Below are positions 32,069-40,362 of a DNA stretch of 64,000 nt, one piece after another (position 1 is the stretch's first letter; each line of letters begins with the position of its first letter). The position numbers and the translations under genes were made by a program. The DNA is from an uncultured Maribacter sp. (GTDB lineage: Bacteria > Bacteroidota > Bacteroidia > Flavobacteriales > Flavobacteriaceae), in the NCBI GenBank assembly GCA_947493885.1, contig CANLTE010000001.1:62001-126000 (forward strand). Reading direction: 5' to 3'. Below the pieces are notes generated by a model. The model was not told the DNA's origin and ran no database searches. It saw only the letters and a program-made list of their open reading frames with translations.

Positions 32069-34471
32069 TTATGTTTTAGATGTGAATTGAATTATTGCTT
32101 TTTCCATATCGTGATGCTCATCGTAGAGCTTCATTATTTTTTCATTTTCCTGCCCATCGGTCAAATAAGCTGCATATACTTCCTTCGGAACTTCAAGACG
32201 GAAAATATTACTTTCCTTTCCTATCTTGATAAACATTTCGGTGTACTTCCGTGGTCCAGATAGATTGTTTTTAATGGATTTTAATTGGTTTAAATCGTGG
32301 CTAGATAGATTGAGTCTTTTAACCAATTCATCATAGCCTTTTTCATTATTCAAGCTGTAAACAACTTGTGTGTTTTCTAGGATGCTAGCGGAAGTAGAAT
32401 TGTTAGGAAGCTGATTAATAGATTGTAGAATAATCCCAATAGCGCCATTCTGTTTACGGATGGCTTGATAGTAGAATTCTACACTTTCCAGTACATTTTC
32501 AAACTTTAGTTGTTTGGCAAACTCATCAAATAGGATAATGCCTTTTTCAGCTCTATTTTTCCAAATGGTTCTTTGAATGGCTGACTTAATCAGCTTCAAC
32601 ATTACGGACAGGATTTCCTTATTGTCCTTAACTTCATCCAGTTCAAAAACAATCAATCGTTTGTCCTCAATTTTATAGGTCTGGTCTTCGCTGACTTCAA
32701 AAAGGAAGCTATATAGACCATCGCCGACATATTCGGACATTACGTGCAAGAAGCTCGTGACATTGAAGTAGTCGGGATGGATTTTTAATGTATTCAGAAG
32801 GTCTTTTTGATTTATTTCAATGAATTGATAGAAACCATCCAACGAGTGATTTTCAGAAGTGCTATCGTAATAATGACGCAATATCTTTTTGACCGAAACC
32901 GATTGTGCTTTTGTAACCTTTAAATCTGAAGCAAACAGTTCAAACAAGAAAACAGACAAGTCTTCCAAACGCTCAGGCGTGAGGTCATTTGTATCACTTA
33001 TATAAAAAGGATTGATACCTAAGTTCTTTCCACTCTCATACCGAAGTACTGTATATTGTTCTGGATAGAGTTTGGCAAATTTGGTGTACGAGCCACCCAA
33101 ATCTATAATAACTAGACGTACACCACTTTCAAAATATTGGCGTAGAATATTATTGGCCAAAAAAGATTTGCCTTCGCCAGTTGGTGCGAAAATAGCAAAG
33201 TTTCGTGCCTTAATACGTTTCTTGCGTTCGTCCCAAACATCCTTTAGAACAGGAACATTATGTTCCCTATCATTAAAAATAATTCCGGTAGCATCTGAAT
33301 TGTAATTTGTGTTATTAATTAAGAGGCATAAAGCGTGTTTCAAATCCGTTACATATAAATCGTTATTTGAGAAGTTTGAAGAAAAACAGCAGTAACTGTT
33401 TAGTATATAATTTTTCCGTTCTTCGCCTCTTGGATAGTATGGGATGATATCCAATTCCTTAAATTCAGTCTTTATTTTAGAACCGATTCGACTTAAATTT
33501 TCTGGGTTTTTATCCCAATAAACTATGTTTAAATGACCACGAATAATACGAGCATTATCATCGGCATTGATTTGGTCTAAAATGTGTTGAATTTTACCAA
33601 GAACCACTTTGTTCTGTGAACCGAAATTTGAACTTTTATTGAGTTCTTCAACTTTTTTATCTAACATCTTACGCCACTTCTGTTTGTCATCCAAATACAA
33701 AATCTGGTTAACGATGTGGTTTTCGTTAAGCGTAAGCCCTAAGCCATCAATAAACCCTTGATGAAATACAAAATCGTCAGAGGTGAATTTCTCATTGGTC
33801 TTGCTACTCTGTACACTTTCGCCAAAGCACAGTTCGCTATTGATGGCAAGGGCATCAAAATGGTTTTCGCCAACATTGACGCTTTTTTTATCTAGTATTA
33901 TGTCTGTGTCAAAACCTTCATTGAATCCATTGAAATATCCATTAGTAAGATGCTGTATCTCTTTTGCTTCAAGCGAAACAAACTTCATTTTTCGACTATT
34001 GTTTATGAAGGAAATAGAATCACTAACTGCGCCGATGAAGCTTTTAACATTGTCATCTAATTGTTGAATAATCCCTTTAGAAACTTTACGAAAAGGGTTT
34101 ACATATTTTGAATTATTTAAGGCTTTGTTCTTAGTGAGCGTGAAGAACAAAAAACAGCGATGTTCCATATAGTCGCGCCCTTTGAAGTGGTCGTGGGTCG
34201 CTTTTTCTAAAAACGTTGTATTAGGAAGCTCTTCTGAAGAGTATATTTTTTTAAGGTAGATATCCTGTTTTTGTACTACTGTACCAATCGGTAACGATTT
34301 TAAAGCCTGAAACCAAGCGCCGTGTATGTCCTCAAAGTCTTTTTCAGATAAGGAATATATTTCTGGCAGCGTTCCTTCATAACATAAGACCACATTGCCG
34401 TTGTTGGCAAATATGATATTGTCTTGAATATCTGAGATAGGTTGATATGCCGAGAGATTAATCTTGTTCAT
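32069..34471 (-). CDS. traG: TraG-family conjugation ATPase (VirB4-like)
   Basis: 800 residues. The N-terminal half is the VirB4 assembly domain. Walker A is APTGEGKS (429-436), followed by LVIIDLGGSYTKFAKLYPEQY, and the Walker B region is KGIILFDEFAKQLKF, with the conserved AIGIILQSINQLPNN. This ATPase powers assembly of the type IV secretion channel. Its start overlaps the traF stop by 14 nt. It should not be confused with the coupling ATPase at 22343-23923. Confidence 0.92.
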   Translation of the reverse strand: MNKINLSAYQPISDIQDNIIFANNGNVVLCYEGTLPEIYSLSEKDFEDIHGAWFQALKSLPIGTVVQKQDIYLKKIYSSEELPNTTFLEKATHDHFKGRDYMEHRCFLFFTLTKNKALNNSKYVNPFRKVSKGIIQQLDDNVKSFIGAVSDSISFINNSRKMKFVSLEAKEIQHLTNGYFNGFNEGFDTDIILDKKSVNVGENHFDALAINSELCFGESVQSSKTNEKFTSDDFVFHQGFIDGLGLTLNENHIVNQILYLDDKQKWRKMLDKKVEELNKSSNFGSQNKVVLGKIQHILDQINADDNARIIRGHLNIVYWDKNPENLSRIGSKIKTEFKELDIIPYYPRGEERKNYILNSYCCFSSNFSNNDLYVTDLKHALCLLINNTNYNSDATGIIFNDREHNVPVLKDVWDERKKRIKARNFAIFAPTGEGKSFLANNILRQYFESGVRLVIIDLGGSYTKFAKLYPEQYTVLRYESGKNLGINPFYISDTNDLTPERLEDLSVFLFELFASDLKVTKAQSVSVKKILRHYYDSTSENHSLDGFYQFIEINQKDLLNTLKIHPDYFNVTSFLHVMSEYVGDGLYSFLFEVSEDQTYKIEDKRLIVFELDEVKDNKEILSVMLKLIKSAIQRTIWKNRAEKGIILFDEFAKQLKFENVLESVEFYYQAIRKQNGAIGIILQSINQLPNNSTSASILENTQVVYSLNNEKGYDELVKRLNLSSHDLNQLKSIKNNLSGPRKYTEMFIKIGKESNIFRLEVPKEVYAAYLTDGQENEKIMKLYDEHHDMEKAIIQFTSKT

Positions 34472-34742
34472 AATGGAAACCAGAATTTCTTTTGTTACTT
34501 ATAATTTTCGGGAATGCTTTTGCCGTTTGAAAAAGTTGTGGATTATTGGCCATTCTAGTTAGAGCAATGTATAAGACTGCATTAAAAACCATAACACCTA
34601 TTATCATTAAGAAGCTGAATGAAAAAATGATTATTAATAATGAAGCAAGTATCGAGACCATCATTAAGGCAAACAGGGAAATAGGCAGTCCAAAAATGAC
34701 TGCCCGTTTCCGAATGTTTTTATAGACCTCGAAGCGTTTCAT
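34458..34742 (-). CDS. traF: Conjugative transposon protein TraF (DUF4133)
   Basis: 94 residues with two adjacent membrane helices (about 18-60), VirB3-like in size and topology, and the DUF4133 start RFEVYKNIRKRAVIFGLP. It abuts traE with no gap and overlaps traG. It probably works with TraG at the inner membrane. Confidence 0.88.
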   Translation of the reverse strand: MKRFEVYKNIRKRAVIFGLPISLFALMMVSILASLLIIIFSFSFLMIIGVMVFNAVLYIALTRMANNPQLFQTAKAFPKIISNKRNSGFHYEQD

Positions 34743-35030
34743 TTATACAACGATTCCTATTAAGTATGTGAAGATGCCGACTACTGCGCCAGCAATCAAA
34801 ACAAATACAAGTACTCTAGTAATCCCTTTTTTAAGGTCTGCGTTTTCCCCAAAGAAATGCCCCGCATTAAACAGGAAACCAACTAGAAAAATGACACCAA
34901 GTAGAATTGGAAAAATGGTACGTATGGTATCGCCCACGTCGTTAACGGAATCTTCAATTCCCCCAATTTGAGCAAAAAGTGATGTTGAGAGCAACGATAA
35001 AAAAGTTGCTAAGTAGATTGATTTTTTCAT
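34743..35030 (-). CDS. traE: Conjugative transposon protein TraE (DUF4134)
   Basis: 95 residues: signal peptide (to about 20, FAQ), then GIEDSVNDVGDTIRTIFPILLGVIFLVGFLFNAGHFFG and a second helix. This is the VirB2/pilin-like DUF4134 protein. It is the first gene of the leftward tra operon. A -7-like element TATATTTG lies on the minus strand at 35107-35114, within an inverted repeat. Confidence 0.9.
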   Translation of the reverse strand: MKKSIYLATFLSLLSTSLFAQIGGIEDSVNDVGDTIRTIFPILLGVIFLVGFLFNAGHFFGENADLKKGITRVLVFVLIAGAVVGIFTYLIGIVV

Positions 35031-35076
35031 AATAAAACTGTTTAGATTTTTTATTCATTTTCTCTTTCTTAAATTT

Positions 35077-35117
35077 ACATATATTTGCTTATAAATAACT
35101 GATAATCAAATATATGT
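35077..35117. promoter_or_regulatory. Divergent tra/amidase control region with 11-bp inverted repeat
   Basis: Arms ACATATATTTG (35077-35087) and CAAATATATGT (35107-35117) are exact reverse complements 19 bp apart. Each arm carries TATATTTG, a match to TAnnTTTG, one reading right toward the amidase and one reading left toward traE. The symmetry could be two face-to-face promoters, or a regulator site that controls both directions. Confidence 0.45.
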
Positions 35118-35219
35118 GAATAAAATATTATTTGAAATCAATTGAATTTAATTGTTATTATTTGGCATCAAATTCTATGAATTTTGGAAAGGAAGTTGTT
35201 GATAACCCGAAAATTAAAA

Positions 35220-35849
35220 ATGAAAAAAGTGCTCAAAAACGTCAGTTTTGTCTTTTTGCTTCTAAAAATGTGTGTCATTTTTGGACAAGAAATGAGTGCT
35301 CAAAAACGAATACTAATTGATGTTGGACACGGTGGAAAAGATTCTGGTGCGATAAGCATAAATGGAATCCAAGAAAAGGACATAGTAATGAATATTGCTA
35401 ATGCCATTTTGAAGCTAAATAATGAATTAGATAAGCCTCTGGATATTTATTTAACTAGGTATAGCGATACACTTATCTCGCTATCGGATAGAACGAAGCT
35501 GGCCAAAACCCTTAAAGCTGATTTGTTTGTGTCGTTACATTGCAATCATTCGGATAATCCAGACGCAAGAGGGATAGAGGTTTATACTTCAAGGAAACAG
35601 AGGAAATATTCAAAAGAATCTGTTTTTATAGGTTATCAAATTGAAAAGACGATTTGCAAAGAGATAGGATATGAGAGTAGAGGTATAAAGTTCGCCAACT
35701 TTCAAGTGCTTCGAGAAACAGTATATAATTGCGCTTCAGTTCTCTTGGAGCTGGGTTTCTTATCTAATAAAGATGAAAGCGGTTATTTGTCAAATTTCGC
35801 AAATATAAAATTTATGGCATTGGCCATTTTACTATCCATACAAAAGTAA
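35220..35849 (+). CDS. N-acetylmuramoyl-L-alanine amidase (conjugation-associated)
   Basis: 209 residues from the ATG at 35220 (an upstream TTG at 35184 would precede the signal peptide). A signal peptide (about 1-25) is followed by an amidase_3 domain: ILIDVGHGGKDSGA with zinc His, a downstream Glu (IQEKD), FVSLHCNHSDNP with the second zinc His, and LLELGFLSN with the catalytic Glu. It cleaves peptidoglycan stem peptides, probably opening the wall for the mating channel. Divergent from the tra operon. Confidence 0.88.
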   Translation: MKKVLKNVSFVFLLLKMCVIFGQEMSAQKRILIDVGHGGKDSGAISINGIQEKDIVMNIANAILKLNNELDKPLDIYLTRYSDTLISLSDRTKLAKTLKADLFVSLHCNHSDNPDARGIEVYTSRKQRKYSKESVFIGYQIEKTICKEIGYESRGIKFANFQVLRETVYNCASVLLELGFLSNKDESGYLSNFANIKFMALAILLSIQK

Positions 35850-35856
35850 TAGCATT

Positions 35857-35955
35857 ATGAAAGATATTTTTTTAGAGTTAACCAAAAGTTTAAAAGCCAT
35901 CATAGTACAATTTATTTCAGAAATGATTTTATTATATAAGTCTTTCAGAAATTAG
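35857..35955 (+). CDS. Possible 32-residue membrane peptide
   Basis: MKDIFLELTKSLKAIIVQFISEMILLYKSFRN: amphipathic/hydrophobic, 7 nt after the amidase stop and with an ATG. It is too short to be confident. It could be a small toxin- or holin-like peptide or chance coding. Confidence 0.25.
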   Translation: MKDIFLELTKSLKAIIVQFISEMILLYKSFRN

Positions 35956-36019
35956 ATTATTTCCGCTTATCACCAACACCTTAATTATCACCAACTAAAT
36001 TTAAGGTTATTATGTATTT

Positions 36020-36062
36020 GTATTTAAGTATTTGCTTAAATACGTAATTAATTATATCTTTG
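36020..36062 (+). promoter_or_regulatory. Promoter and ArsR-type operator of the mercury cassette
   Basis: The -33 TTTG (36031-36034) and -7 TATCTTTG (36055-36062) are separated by 20 bp, an ideal Bacteroidetes promoter. A perfect palindrome GTATTTAAG-N6-CTTAAATAC (36020-36043) covers the -33 box, the usual place for ArsR/SmtB repressor binding. The ArsR gene starts 18 nt after the -7 box, so the operon should repress itself. Confidence 0.7.
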
Positions 36063-36080
36063 TTCACCTAAAGCATTATT

Positions 36081-36452
36081 ATGAAACTAGAAATATCCTG
36101 TACTAGAGTCGAGGCTAACCATAAACAGTTATTAAACTGTAGAATAACTATTGATAGTATGGCAAATAGCTTTCAAAATGTATCGAAGCTATTATCCATT
36201 TCAGGTAATGAAGTACGCTTAAAAATTCTATTCCTTTTAAATATGGAAAAAGAACTATGTCCTTGTGATTTAGCTGATATTTTAGGAATGAGTGTTCCTG
36301 CAGTTTCACAGCATATACGTAAAATAAAAGATGCAGGCATTATAACTGCAAGGCGAGAAGGACAAACCTTATATTATTCATTGAATGAAGATGAGACAGA
36401 TATTCTGAATAGTATTTTTAAGTCAATCAAATTAGAAAGAAAAACAGCATAA
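36081..36452 (+). CDS. ArsR/SmtB-family metal repressor
   Basis: 123 residues. Winged-helix domain: GNEVRLKILFLLNMEKELCPCDLADILGMSVPAVSQHIRKIKDAGIITARREGQTLYYSL. The ELCPCDL motif at the start of helix 3 has the paired cysteines that bind soft metals (ArsR-type ELCVCDL site). Released from DNA by the metal, it would allow expression of itself and of merTP 11 nt downstream. The target is probably Hg(II), judged from the neighbours. Confidence 0.88.
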   Translation: MKLEISCTRVEANHKQLLNCRITIDSMANSFQNVSKLLSISGNEVRLKILFLLNMEKELCPCDLADILGMSVPAVSQHIRKIKDAGIITARREGQTLYYSLNEDETDILNSIFKSIKLERKTA

Positions 36453-36463
36453 ATTTTATAATA

Positions 36464-37072
36464 ATGAGTACAGAAAAAACATCGAAAAAAGCAGCATATA
36501 CAGGTTTGTTTGCTGCAATAGCAGCATCATCTTGTTGCATACCACCAGTTATTGCATTAATTGCTGGAGTTGGAGGAAGTGTATCCGCTTTATCTTGGAT
36601 GGAACCTTTTAGACCGTATTTAATCGGTTTGGCAGTTGTGGCTATTGGTTATGCCTGGTATAATTACTATAAGCTTAAAAATACAGATGATTGTGATTGT
36701 GAAATAGGCGAGAAACCTAGATGGTTTCAAACCAAAGGCTTTTTAATATGTATAACATTATTTGCTGTAGTATCAATTGCTTTCCCTTATTATGCGTCCA
36801 TTTTTTATCCTGATAATAAAAAGGAAGTGGTTATAGTAAATCAATCTAACATACAAACTTTGAATTTTGATATTAAAGGAATGACTTGTGCTTCTTGTGA
36901 ACAACACGTTACGCACGCAATTAATGAATTAGAAGGCATTGTTAATGTAGCGTCATCTTTTGAAAAAGCTAACGCAAAAGTAGAATTCGATAATTCAAAA
37001 ACTACTAAAGAAGATATAGAAAAAGCAATAAACTCAACAGGTTATAAAGTAACCGGTAAAAAAGAAAACTAA
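36464..37072 (+). CDS. merTP: MerTP mercuric ion transport fusion protein
   Basis: 202 residues joining MerT and MerP in one chain. The N-terminal part has three membrane helices, the first with the vicinal cysteines SSCCIPPV; a cytoplasmic loop has DCDCE. The last 65 residues are an HMA domain with GMTCASC (binding pair). It takes up Hg(II) from the periplasm for reduction or sequestration. No merA is present in the window; uptake without MerA would be unusual, so merA may be elsewhere or the small Cys-rich neighbour may take the metal. The stop overlaps the next start by one base. Confidence 0.88.
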   Translation: MSTEKTSKKAAYTGLFAAIAASSCCIPPVIALIAGVGGSVSALSWMEPFRPYLIGLAVVAIGYAWYNYYKLKNTDDCDCEIGEKPRWFQTKGFLICITLFAVVSIAFPYYASIFYPDNKKEVVIVNQSNIQTLNFDIKGMTCASCEQHVTHAINELEGIVNVASSFEKANAKVEFDNSKTTKEDIEKAINSTGYKVTGKKEN

Positions 37073-37278
37073 TGGAAGTCCAATTAAAATCAGAAATCAC
37101 TTGTCCAAACTGCGGGCATAAAAAAGTAGAAGAAATGCCAACCAACGCTTGTCAGTTCTTTTACGAGTGCGATAATTGTAAAACAGTTCTGAAACCAAAT
37201 GAAGGGGATTGTTGTGTTTATTGCTCATATGGAACAGTAGCTTGTCCACCTATTCAAGAAAATAAAAGTTGTTGTTGA
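37072..37278 (+). CDS. Small Cys-rich protein (GDCCxxCSYG) of the mercury cassette
   Basis: 68 residues. Two Cys2 pairs (CPNCGHKK and CDNC) form a zinc-ribbon-like half, then NEGDCCVYCSYGTVACPP and a final SCC: ten cysteines in all. Similar small proteins follow merTP genes in Bacteroidetes. It probably binds soft metal in the cytoplasm and may pass it on; no reaction is known. Confidence 0.7.
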   Translation: MEVQLKSEITCPNCGHKKVEEMPTNACQFFYECDNCKTVLKPNEGDCCVYCSYGTVACPPIQENKSCC

Positions 37279-37361
37279 AAATTTCCCTAGCCAGCATTAA
37301 TGAGTAAGTAAGTAATAGTAGTTTTGTAAAAATAATGCATTCATCAAAAGTCCTTTCTAAA

Positions 37362-38024
37362 TCATTTCCTCTTATCCACAGACCCTTTGTCAAAGGCAAT
37401 TAAATTAAACAGTTCACGCATTCTACTACGAACACGGTTGCCATAGCGTTCTTCAAGTTCTTCCGCATTTAGATTTGTGGTAGCGTGAGTTTTGATTTTG
37501 TGTTTGGTATCAAGATATAGTTCATATCTAGACAGCAATACTTCGCCCATCACGTTCAGGTCTTTTCCATAAAATCTTCCAGCAGGTTCAATACCTAAAT
37601 CATCAAAACAGAAAAACTTTGTGTTTCCATATTCTTCTATCGTTTTAAAACCGAGATGGTTAAAACTGAAGGCTACATTCCTACACGGAATCATTTCATA
37701 AGGACGTTGCATTGGCACAATGTGTCGCAAGAGCCTCATTAAGCTAGTCTTTCCACAACCAACAGGTCCGGAAAGTAGGATTCCCTTATCCATATCGATA
37801 TCGTAATTTTTACAATTTTCTTTGTCTTTTATGAAGTAAGAACAGAGTTTCAATAAAATCTCTTTGTCTTCATCGTAAATCTTGAATTTTTCCCCAAACA
37901 CCATTTTGCCTTTAGCATTCAGATAAATCAAAATTTTTGGAAAGTCATAGAGAATGCTTTTGCCATCAAACTTTCCTAGCGAATATTCCACGCCATCTTC
38001 GTTAATTTTAGAGGGGTTGTCCAT
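37362..38024 (-). CDS. AAA ATPase (DnaC/IstB-like helicase loader) of the ICE
   Basis: 220 residues with Walker A GPVGCGKTS (about 86-94) and Walker B FFCFDDLGIE, then the sensor-type region KIKTHATTNLNAEELEERYGNRVRSRMRELFN, as in DnaC/IstB. It is likely to load a helicase for ICE replication. It overlaps the gene before it by 17 nt, so the pair is coupled. Confidence 0.82.
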   Translation of the reverse strand: MDNPSKINEDGVEYSLGKFDGKSILYDFPKILIYLNAKGKMVFGEKFKIYDEDKEILLKLCSYFIKDKENCKNYDIDMDKGILLSGPVGCGKTSLMRLLRHIVPMQRPYEMIPCRNVAFSFNHLGFKTIEEYGNTKFFCFDDLGIEPAGRFYGKDLNVMGEVLLSRYELYLDTKHKIKTHATTNLNAEELEERYGNRVRSRMRELFNLIAFDKGSVDKRK

Positions 38025-38730
38025 AATCTTTATTTTTAGTGGTTCGTAAGTTGTCCTTGATTTGGGACGCTTGTTTTTTATTTGATTCGTTTTTCTCTTC
38101 GAATAATTCTGTTCTGTTCATCCAGTTTTTGGCTACTGCACGCCAATCTCTAATCGCTTTTCCATCGCTCGTTTGCCAATTCCGAGTTTCATAATGCTCA
38201 AAGAATTTTTTTCCTTCATCAGCATTAAAACCTTTTTCAATAAAAAAATCAATAACGGCCTGCCAGCCCTTTGGTTGTTTTATATTGTTTTCTTGTTTGA
38301 TATTGTTTATAGTAGATACCAATGCTTGTCCATTTATGGGATAGTGCTGTCCCACAACTGGTTCACGAATGGGATGGTACTGTTCCGCAAGCTGTTCTAA
38401 TGTGGGATTGTACCGTCCCATATCTGGTTCATCACTTGTACCGATAATGGACATCTTAATTTTACTGCCCTTGTATGGGTTATTAGATGGGAAATAACAT
38501 AGGTAAAGCCACGAGTCCAAATCTGTGACGCATCTGTGATATGTGGATTTTGAGCCTATTTTAGCACAACGCATTAAATCTCTACGGTTTACGTAAAATT
38601 CGTCTGCAAAACGGCTGCTGTTCCATTCTTGAAACAACGCCATATACAAGCTGATATGTGTAGGATTCAGGCGGTCATCAAAATAGAACTTTTCAAAAGC
38701 CGCATTAAGTAGCTTTATATAGTTCATCAT
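38008..38730 (-). CDS. Replication-associated protein (DnaD-like), ICE core
   Basis: 240 residues. The N-terminal winged-helix segment (LNPTHISLYMALFQEWN, YVNRRDLMRCAKIGSKSTYHRCVTDLDSWLYL) is typical of Bacteroidetes mobile element proteins next to the AAA loader. The C-terminal FFEHYETRNWQTSDGKAIRDWRAVAKNWMNR is DnaD/phage-replication-like. It may recognise the origin. It abuts the HTH gene upstream without a gap, giving one operon of three. Confidence 0.7.
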   Translation of the reverse strand: MMNYIKLLNAAFEKFYFDDRLNPTHISLYMALFQEWNSSRFADEFYVNRRDLMRCAKIGSKSTYHRCVTDLDSWLYLCYFPSNNPYKGSKIKMSIIGTSDEPDMGRYNPTLEQLAEQYHPIREPVVGQHYPINGQALVSTINNIKQENNIKQPKGWQAVIDFFIEKGFNADEGKKFFEHYETRNWQTSDGKAIRDWRAVAKNWMNRTELFEEKNESNKKQASQIKDNLRTTKNKDYGQPL

Positions 38731-39015
38731 TTAAGAATTTGAAACGTGCTGCACACGGTTAGCAGTCATTATATTTTGAATTTCTTCTGCATCGTAATAG
38801 ATTATGCCACCTACCTTGGTATAGGGCAATGTGCCGTTGATGCGAAGGTTTTGCAAAGTGCCTGGACTGACCTGTAGCAAGTCCATAACCTCAGAAGATT
38901 TAAGGTATTTTTTTAGCTTTCCAGTAGCTTTTTTGGATAATAATTTTTTAATGTCATCGAGCAATTCCATTTTGAATTCCCGAAGGTCGTCTGTTGTAAT
39001 GATATTTGCCGGCAT
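38731..39015 (-). CDS. Excisionase-like helix-turn-helix protein
   Basis: 94 residues. A Lys-rich N-terminal helix is followed by a MerR-like HTH, YLKSSEVMDLLQVSPGTLQNLRINGTLPYTKVGGIIYYDAEEIQNIM (about 39-85), as in Xis proteins and CTnDOT Xis2d-like factors. It probably bends DNA at the ICE end or controls the replication genes. It heads the leftward operon and is preceded by two CCGTA palindromes. Confidence 0.78.
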   Translation of the reverse strand: MPANIITTDDLREFKMELLDDIKKLLSKKATGKLKKYLKSSEVMDLLQVSPGTLQNLRINGTLPYTKVGGIIYYDAEEIQNIMTANRVQHVSNS

Positions 39016-39137
39016 AATAGAACGGTTTTATGGAAAGGGCTATCGCATTGCTGTCAATCAATTTGATAGCCTCTGACCTGATTTGACTTTCGTTCTACAA
39101 ATTTGAATAGCTTTAATGGATTTTATTCCCCAGTACA

Positions 39138-39150
39138 ACCGTACTACGGT
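39138..39150. promoter_or_regulatory. CCGTA palindrome 1 upstream of the excisionase-like gene
   Basis: ACCGTA-C-TACGGT, perfect 6-1-6, 123 bp before the HTH start. It is the same half-site as at 39276-39288 and 40387-40404. The surrounding 320-bp gap (39016-39335) contains no gene. Confidence 0.55.
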
Positions 39151-39261
39151 CAAAATTTAACATTTTGAAATTTGGTGTGTTTTGAGGGAATCTGAGGGTA
39201 TTCTTTTAATAACATACGTTTAAATGGCGTTAAATTTTATTGAAAACAGTTGCAAAATGTA

Positions 39262-39288
39262 ATTACCGTAGGTCAACCGTAGTACGGT
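39262..39288. promoter_or_regulatory. CCGTA palindrome 2 with an extra half-site
   Basis: ACCGTA-G-TACGGT (39276-39288), preceded by a further ACCGTAG half-site near 39265. It is 48 bp from the rteC stop. RteC of CTnDOT binds inverted half-sites upstream of the excision operon promoter; the similar placement suggests the same logic here. Confidence 0.55.
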
Positions 39289-39335
39289 CTTTTTTTAACA
39301 GTTAAAAAAAGGGATTGAATGAAACACATTAGCAA

Positions 39336-40172
39336 CTATTCCTCGCTTTTATCCATTTCCGAAAGAAGGGAAGCAGTCAGCTGGTCAAGGAACAATGTTC
39401 GGCTATTTTTCCTGTTCTTGATGTCCTGAAATGTTTTGTAAATATCCTTTGGGCTAAAGTCGTAAACCTCTTGTAGAATTTTGGATATTTTGATAATGCT
39501 TAAACTATTTTGTTTCGCCATTCCAGCAGCGCAGAGGGCATATAGCATTTCAACCCAATCTGTATTCGTAAATGGCCAATCGATTTTTGCGTTCGGTTTA
39601 GATATGACGCTTTTACCGTTCAGCTTATTTTTAATATCGTGTTGTTTTTTATCCATATAGTTTACCAAAGCATTAAAAGCATTGAATTTCCCTAAGAGCA
39701 TATCTCTTGGTGTACAGAATTCTGGGTCTTGAAAATAAAATTTTGATGTAGTAATGCGATATGTTTCTTGATAGTCACGAGTATAGTAAGCTTTATCGAA
39801 GTGGGTTGCACCTGAATTTACGTACTGTCCAAAATCAAGATTATAAAGAAAAAAGCGGTTGAGCTTGTTGATTTTCTTCTTTACAAATTTCAATTGTGCA
39901 TCCCTGTCAACTTTTGGGAATTGAATTTCAAAGGAATGAACCTCTGAAAAGTATATAAGTTTGACTAATGGTATCTGTTTAATTTTTTTGAAGAAAATTA
40001 TTTCTTTATCGATACTTTTAAAATCATTGACCAAAATGTCTCTTTTAAAAGTACTAAGCAAATTTCTACTTAACTCAATAGAACGATAGGATTGTTCCAA
40101 AATCGGCAGATTTTCGAGCTTTATCCCGTCTAATTCTACGAGAAGGTTTTTGCCTAGTGATTCTAAATCCAT
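39336..40172 (-). CDS. rteC: RteC-family regulator of ICE excision
   Basis: 278 residues matching RteC in layout: a helical N-terminal domain (LEQSYRSIELSRNLLSTFK, EIIFFKKIKQIPLVKLIYFSEVHSFEIQFP), then FFLYNLDFGQYVNSGATHFDKAYYTRD, and a C-terminal DNA-binding-like part (TNTDWVEMLYALCAAGMAKQNSLSIIKISKILQEVYDFSPKDIYKTFQDIKNRKNSRTLFLDQL). In CTnDOT RteC activates the excision operon. No RteA/RteB two-component pair is in this window; the LuxR protein upstream may take that place. Confidence 0.88.
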   Translation of the reverse strand: MDLESLGKNLLVELDGIKLENLPILEQSYRSIELSRNLLSTFKRDILVNDFKSIDKEIIFFKKIKQIPLVKLIYFSEVHSFEIQFPKVDRDAQLKFVKKKINKLNRFFLYNLDFGQYVNSGATHFDKAYYTRDYQETYRITTSKFYFQDPEFCTPRDMLLGKFNAFNALVNYMDKKQHDIKNKLNGKSVISKPNAKIDWPFTNTDWVEMLYALCAAGMAKQNSLSIIKISKILQEVYDFSPKDIYKTFQDIKNRKNSRTLFLDQLTASLLSEMDKSEE

Positions 40173-40246
40173 TTGCAGCCATAAATACGGTTAAGCCCCA
40201 TCAGTATGATAGGCGATTTTAGATTGGATGGTTTAGTTGTTGCTAG

Positions 40247-40322
40247 AATTCTTTAGATTGCTTATGTTTAGGACAGGTACTTTATAAGTAGAAGTTTTAT
40301 GACAAGGGGAATCTAAAGAATT
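40247..40322. promoter_or_regulatory. Perfect 13-bp inverted repeat upstream of rteC
   Basis: AATTCTTTAGATT (40247-40259) and its exact reverse complement (40310-40322), 50 bp apart, in the rteC leader about 75-150 bp before its start. This could be a distant pair of protein sites or a long RNA stem. Confidence 0.45.
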
Positions 40323-40362
40323 AACGAAAAGTACTAACATAATTTTTAAAGAAGAGTATTTT

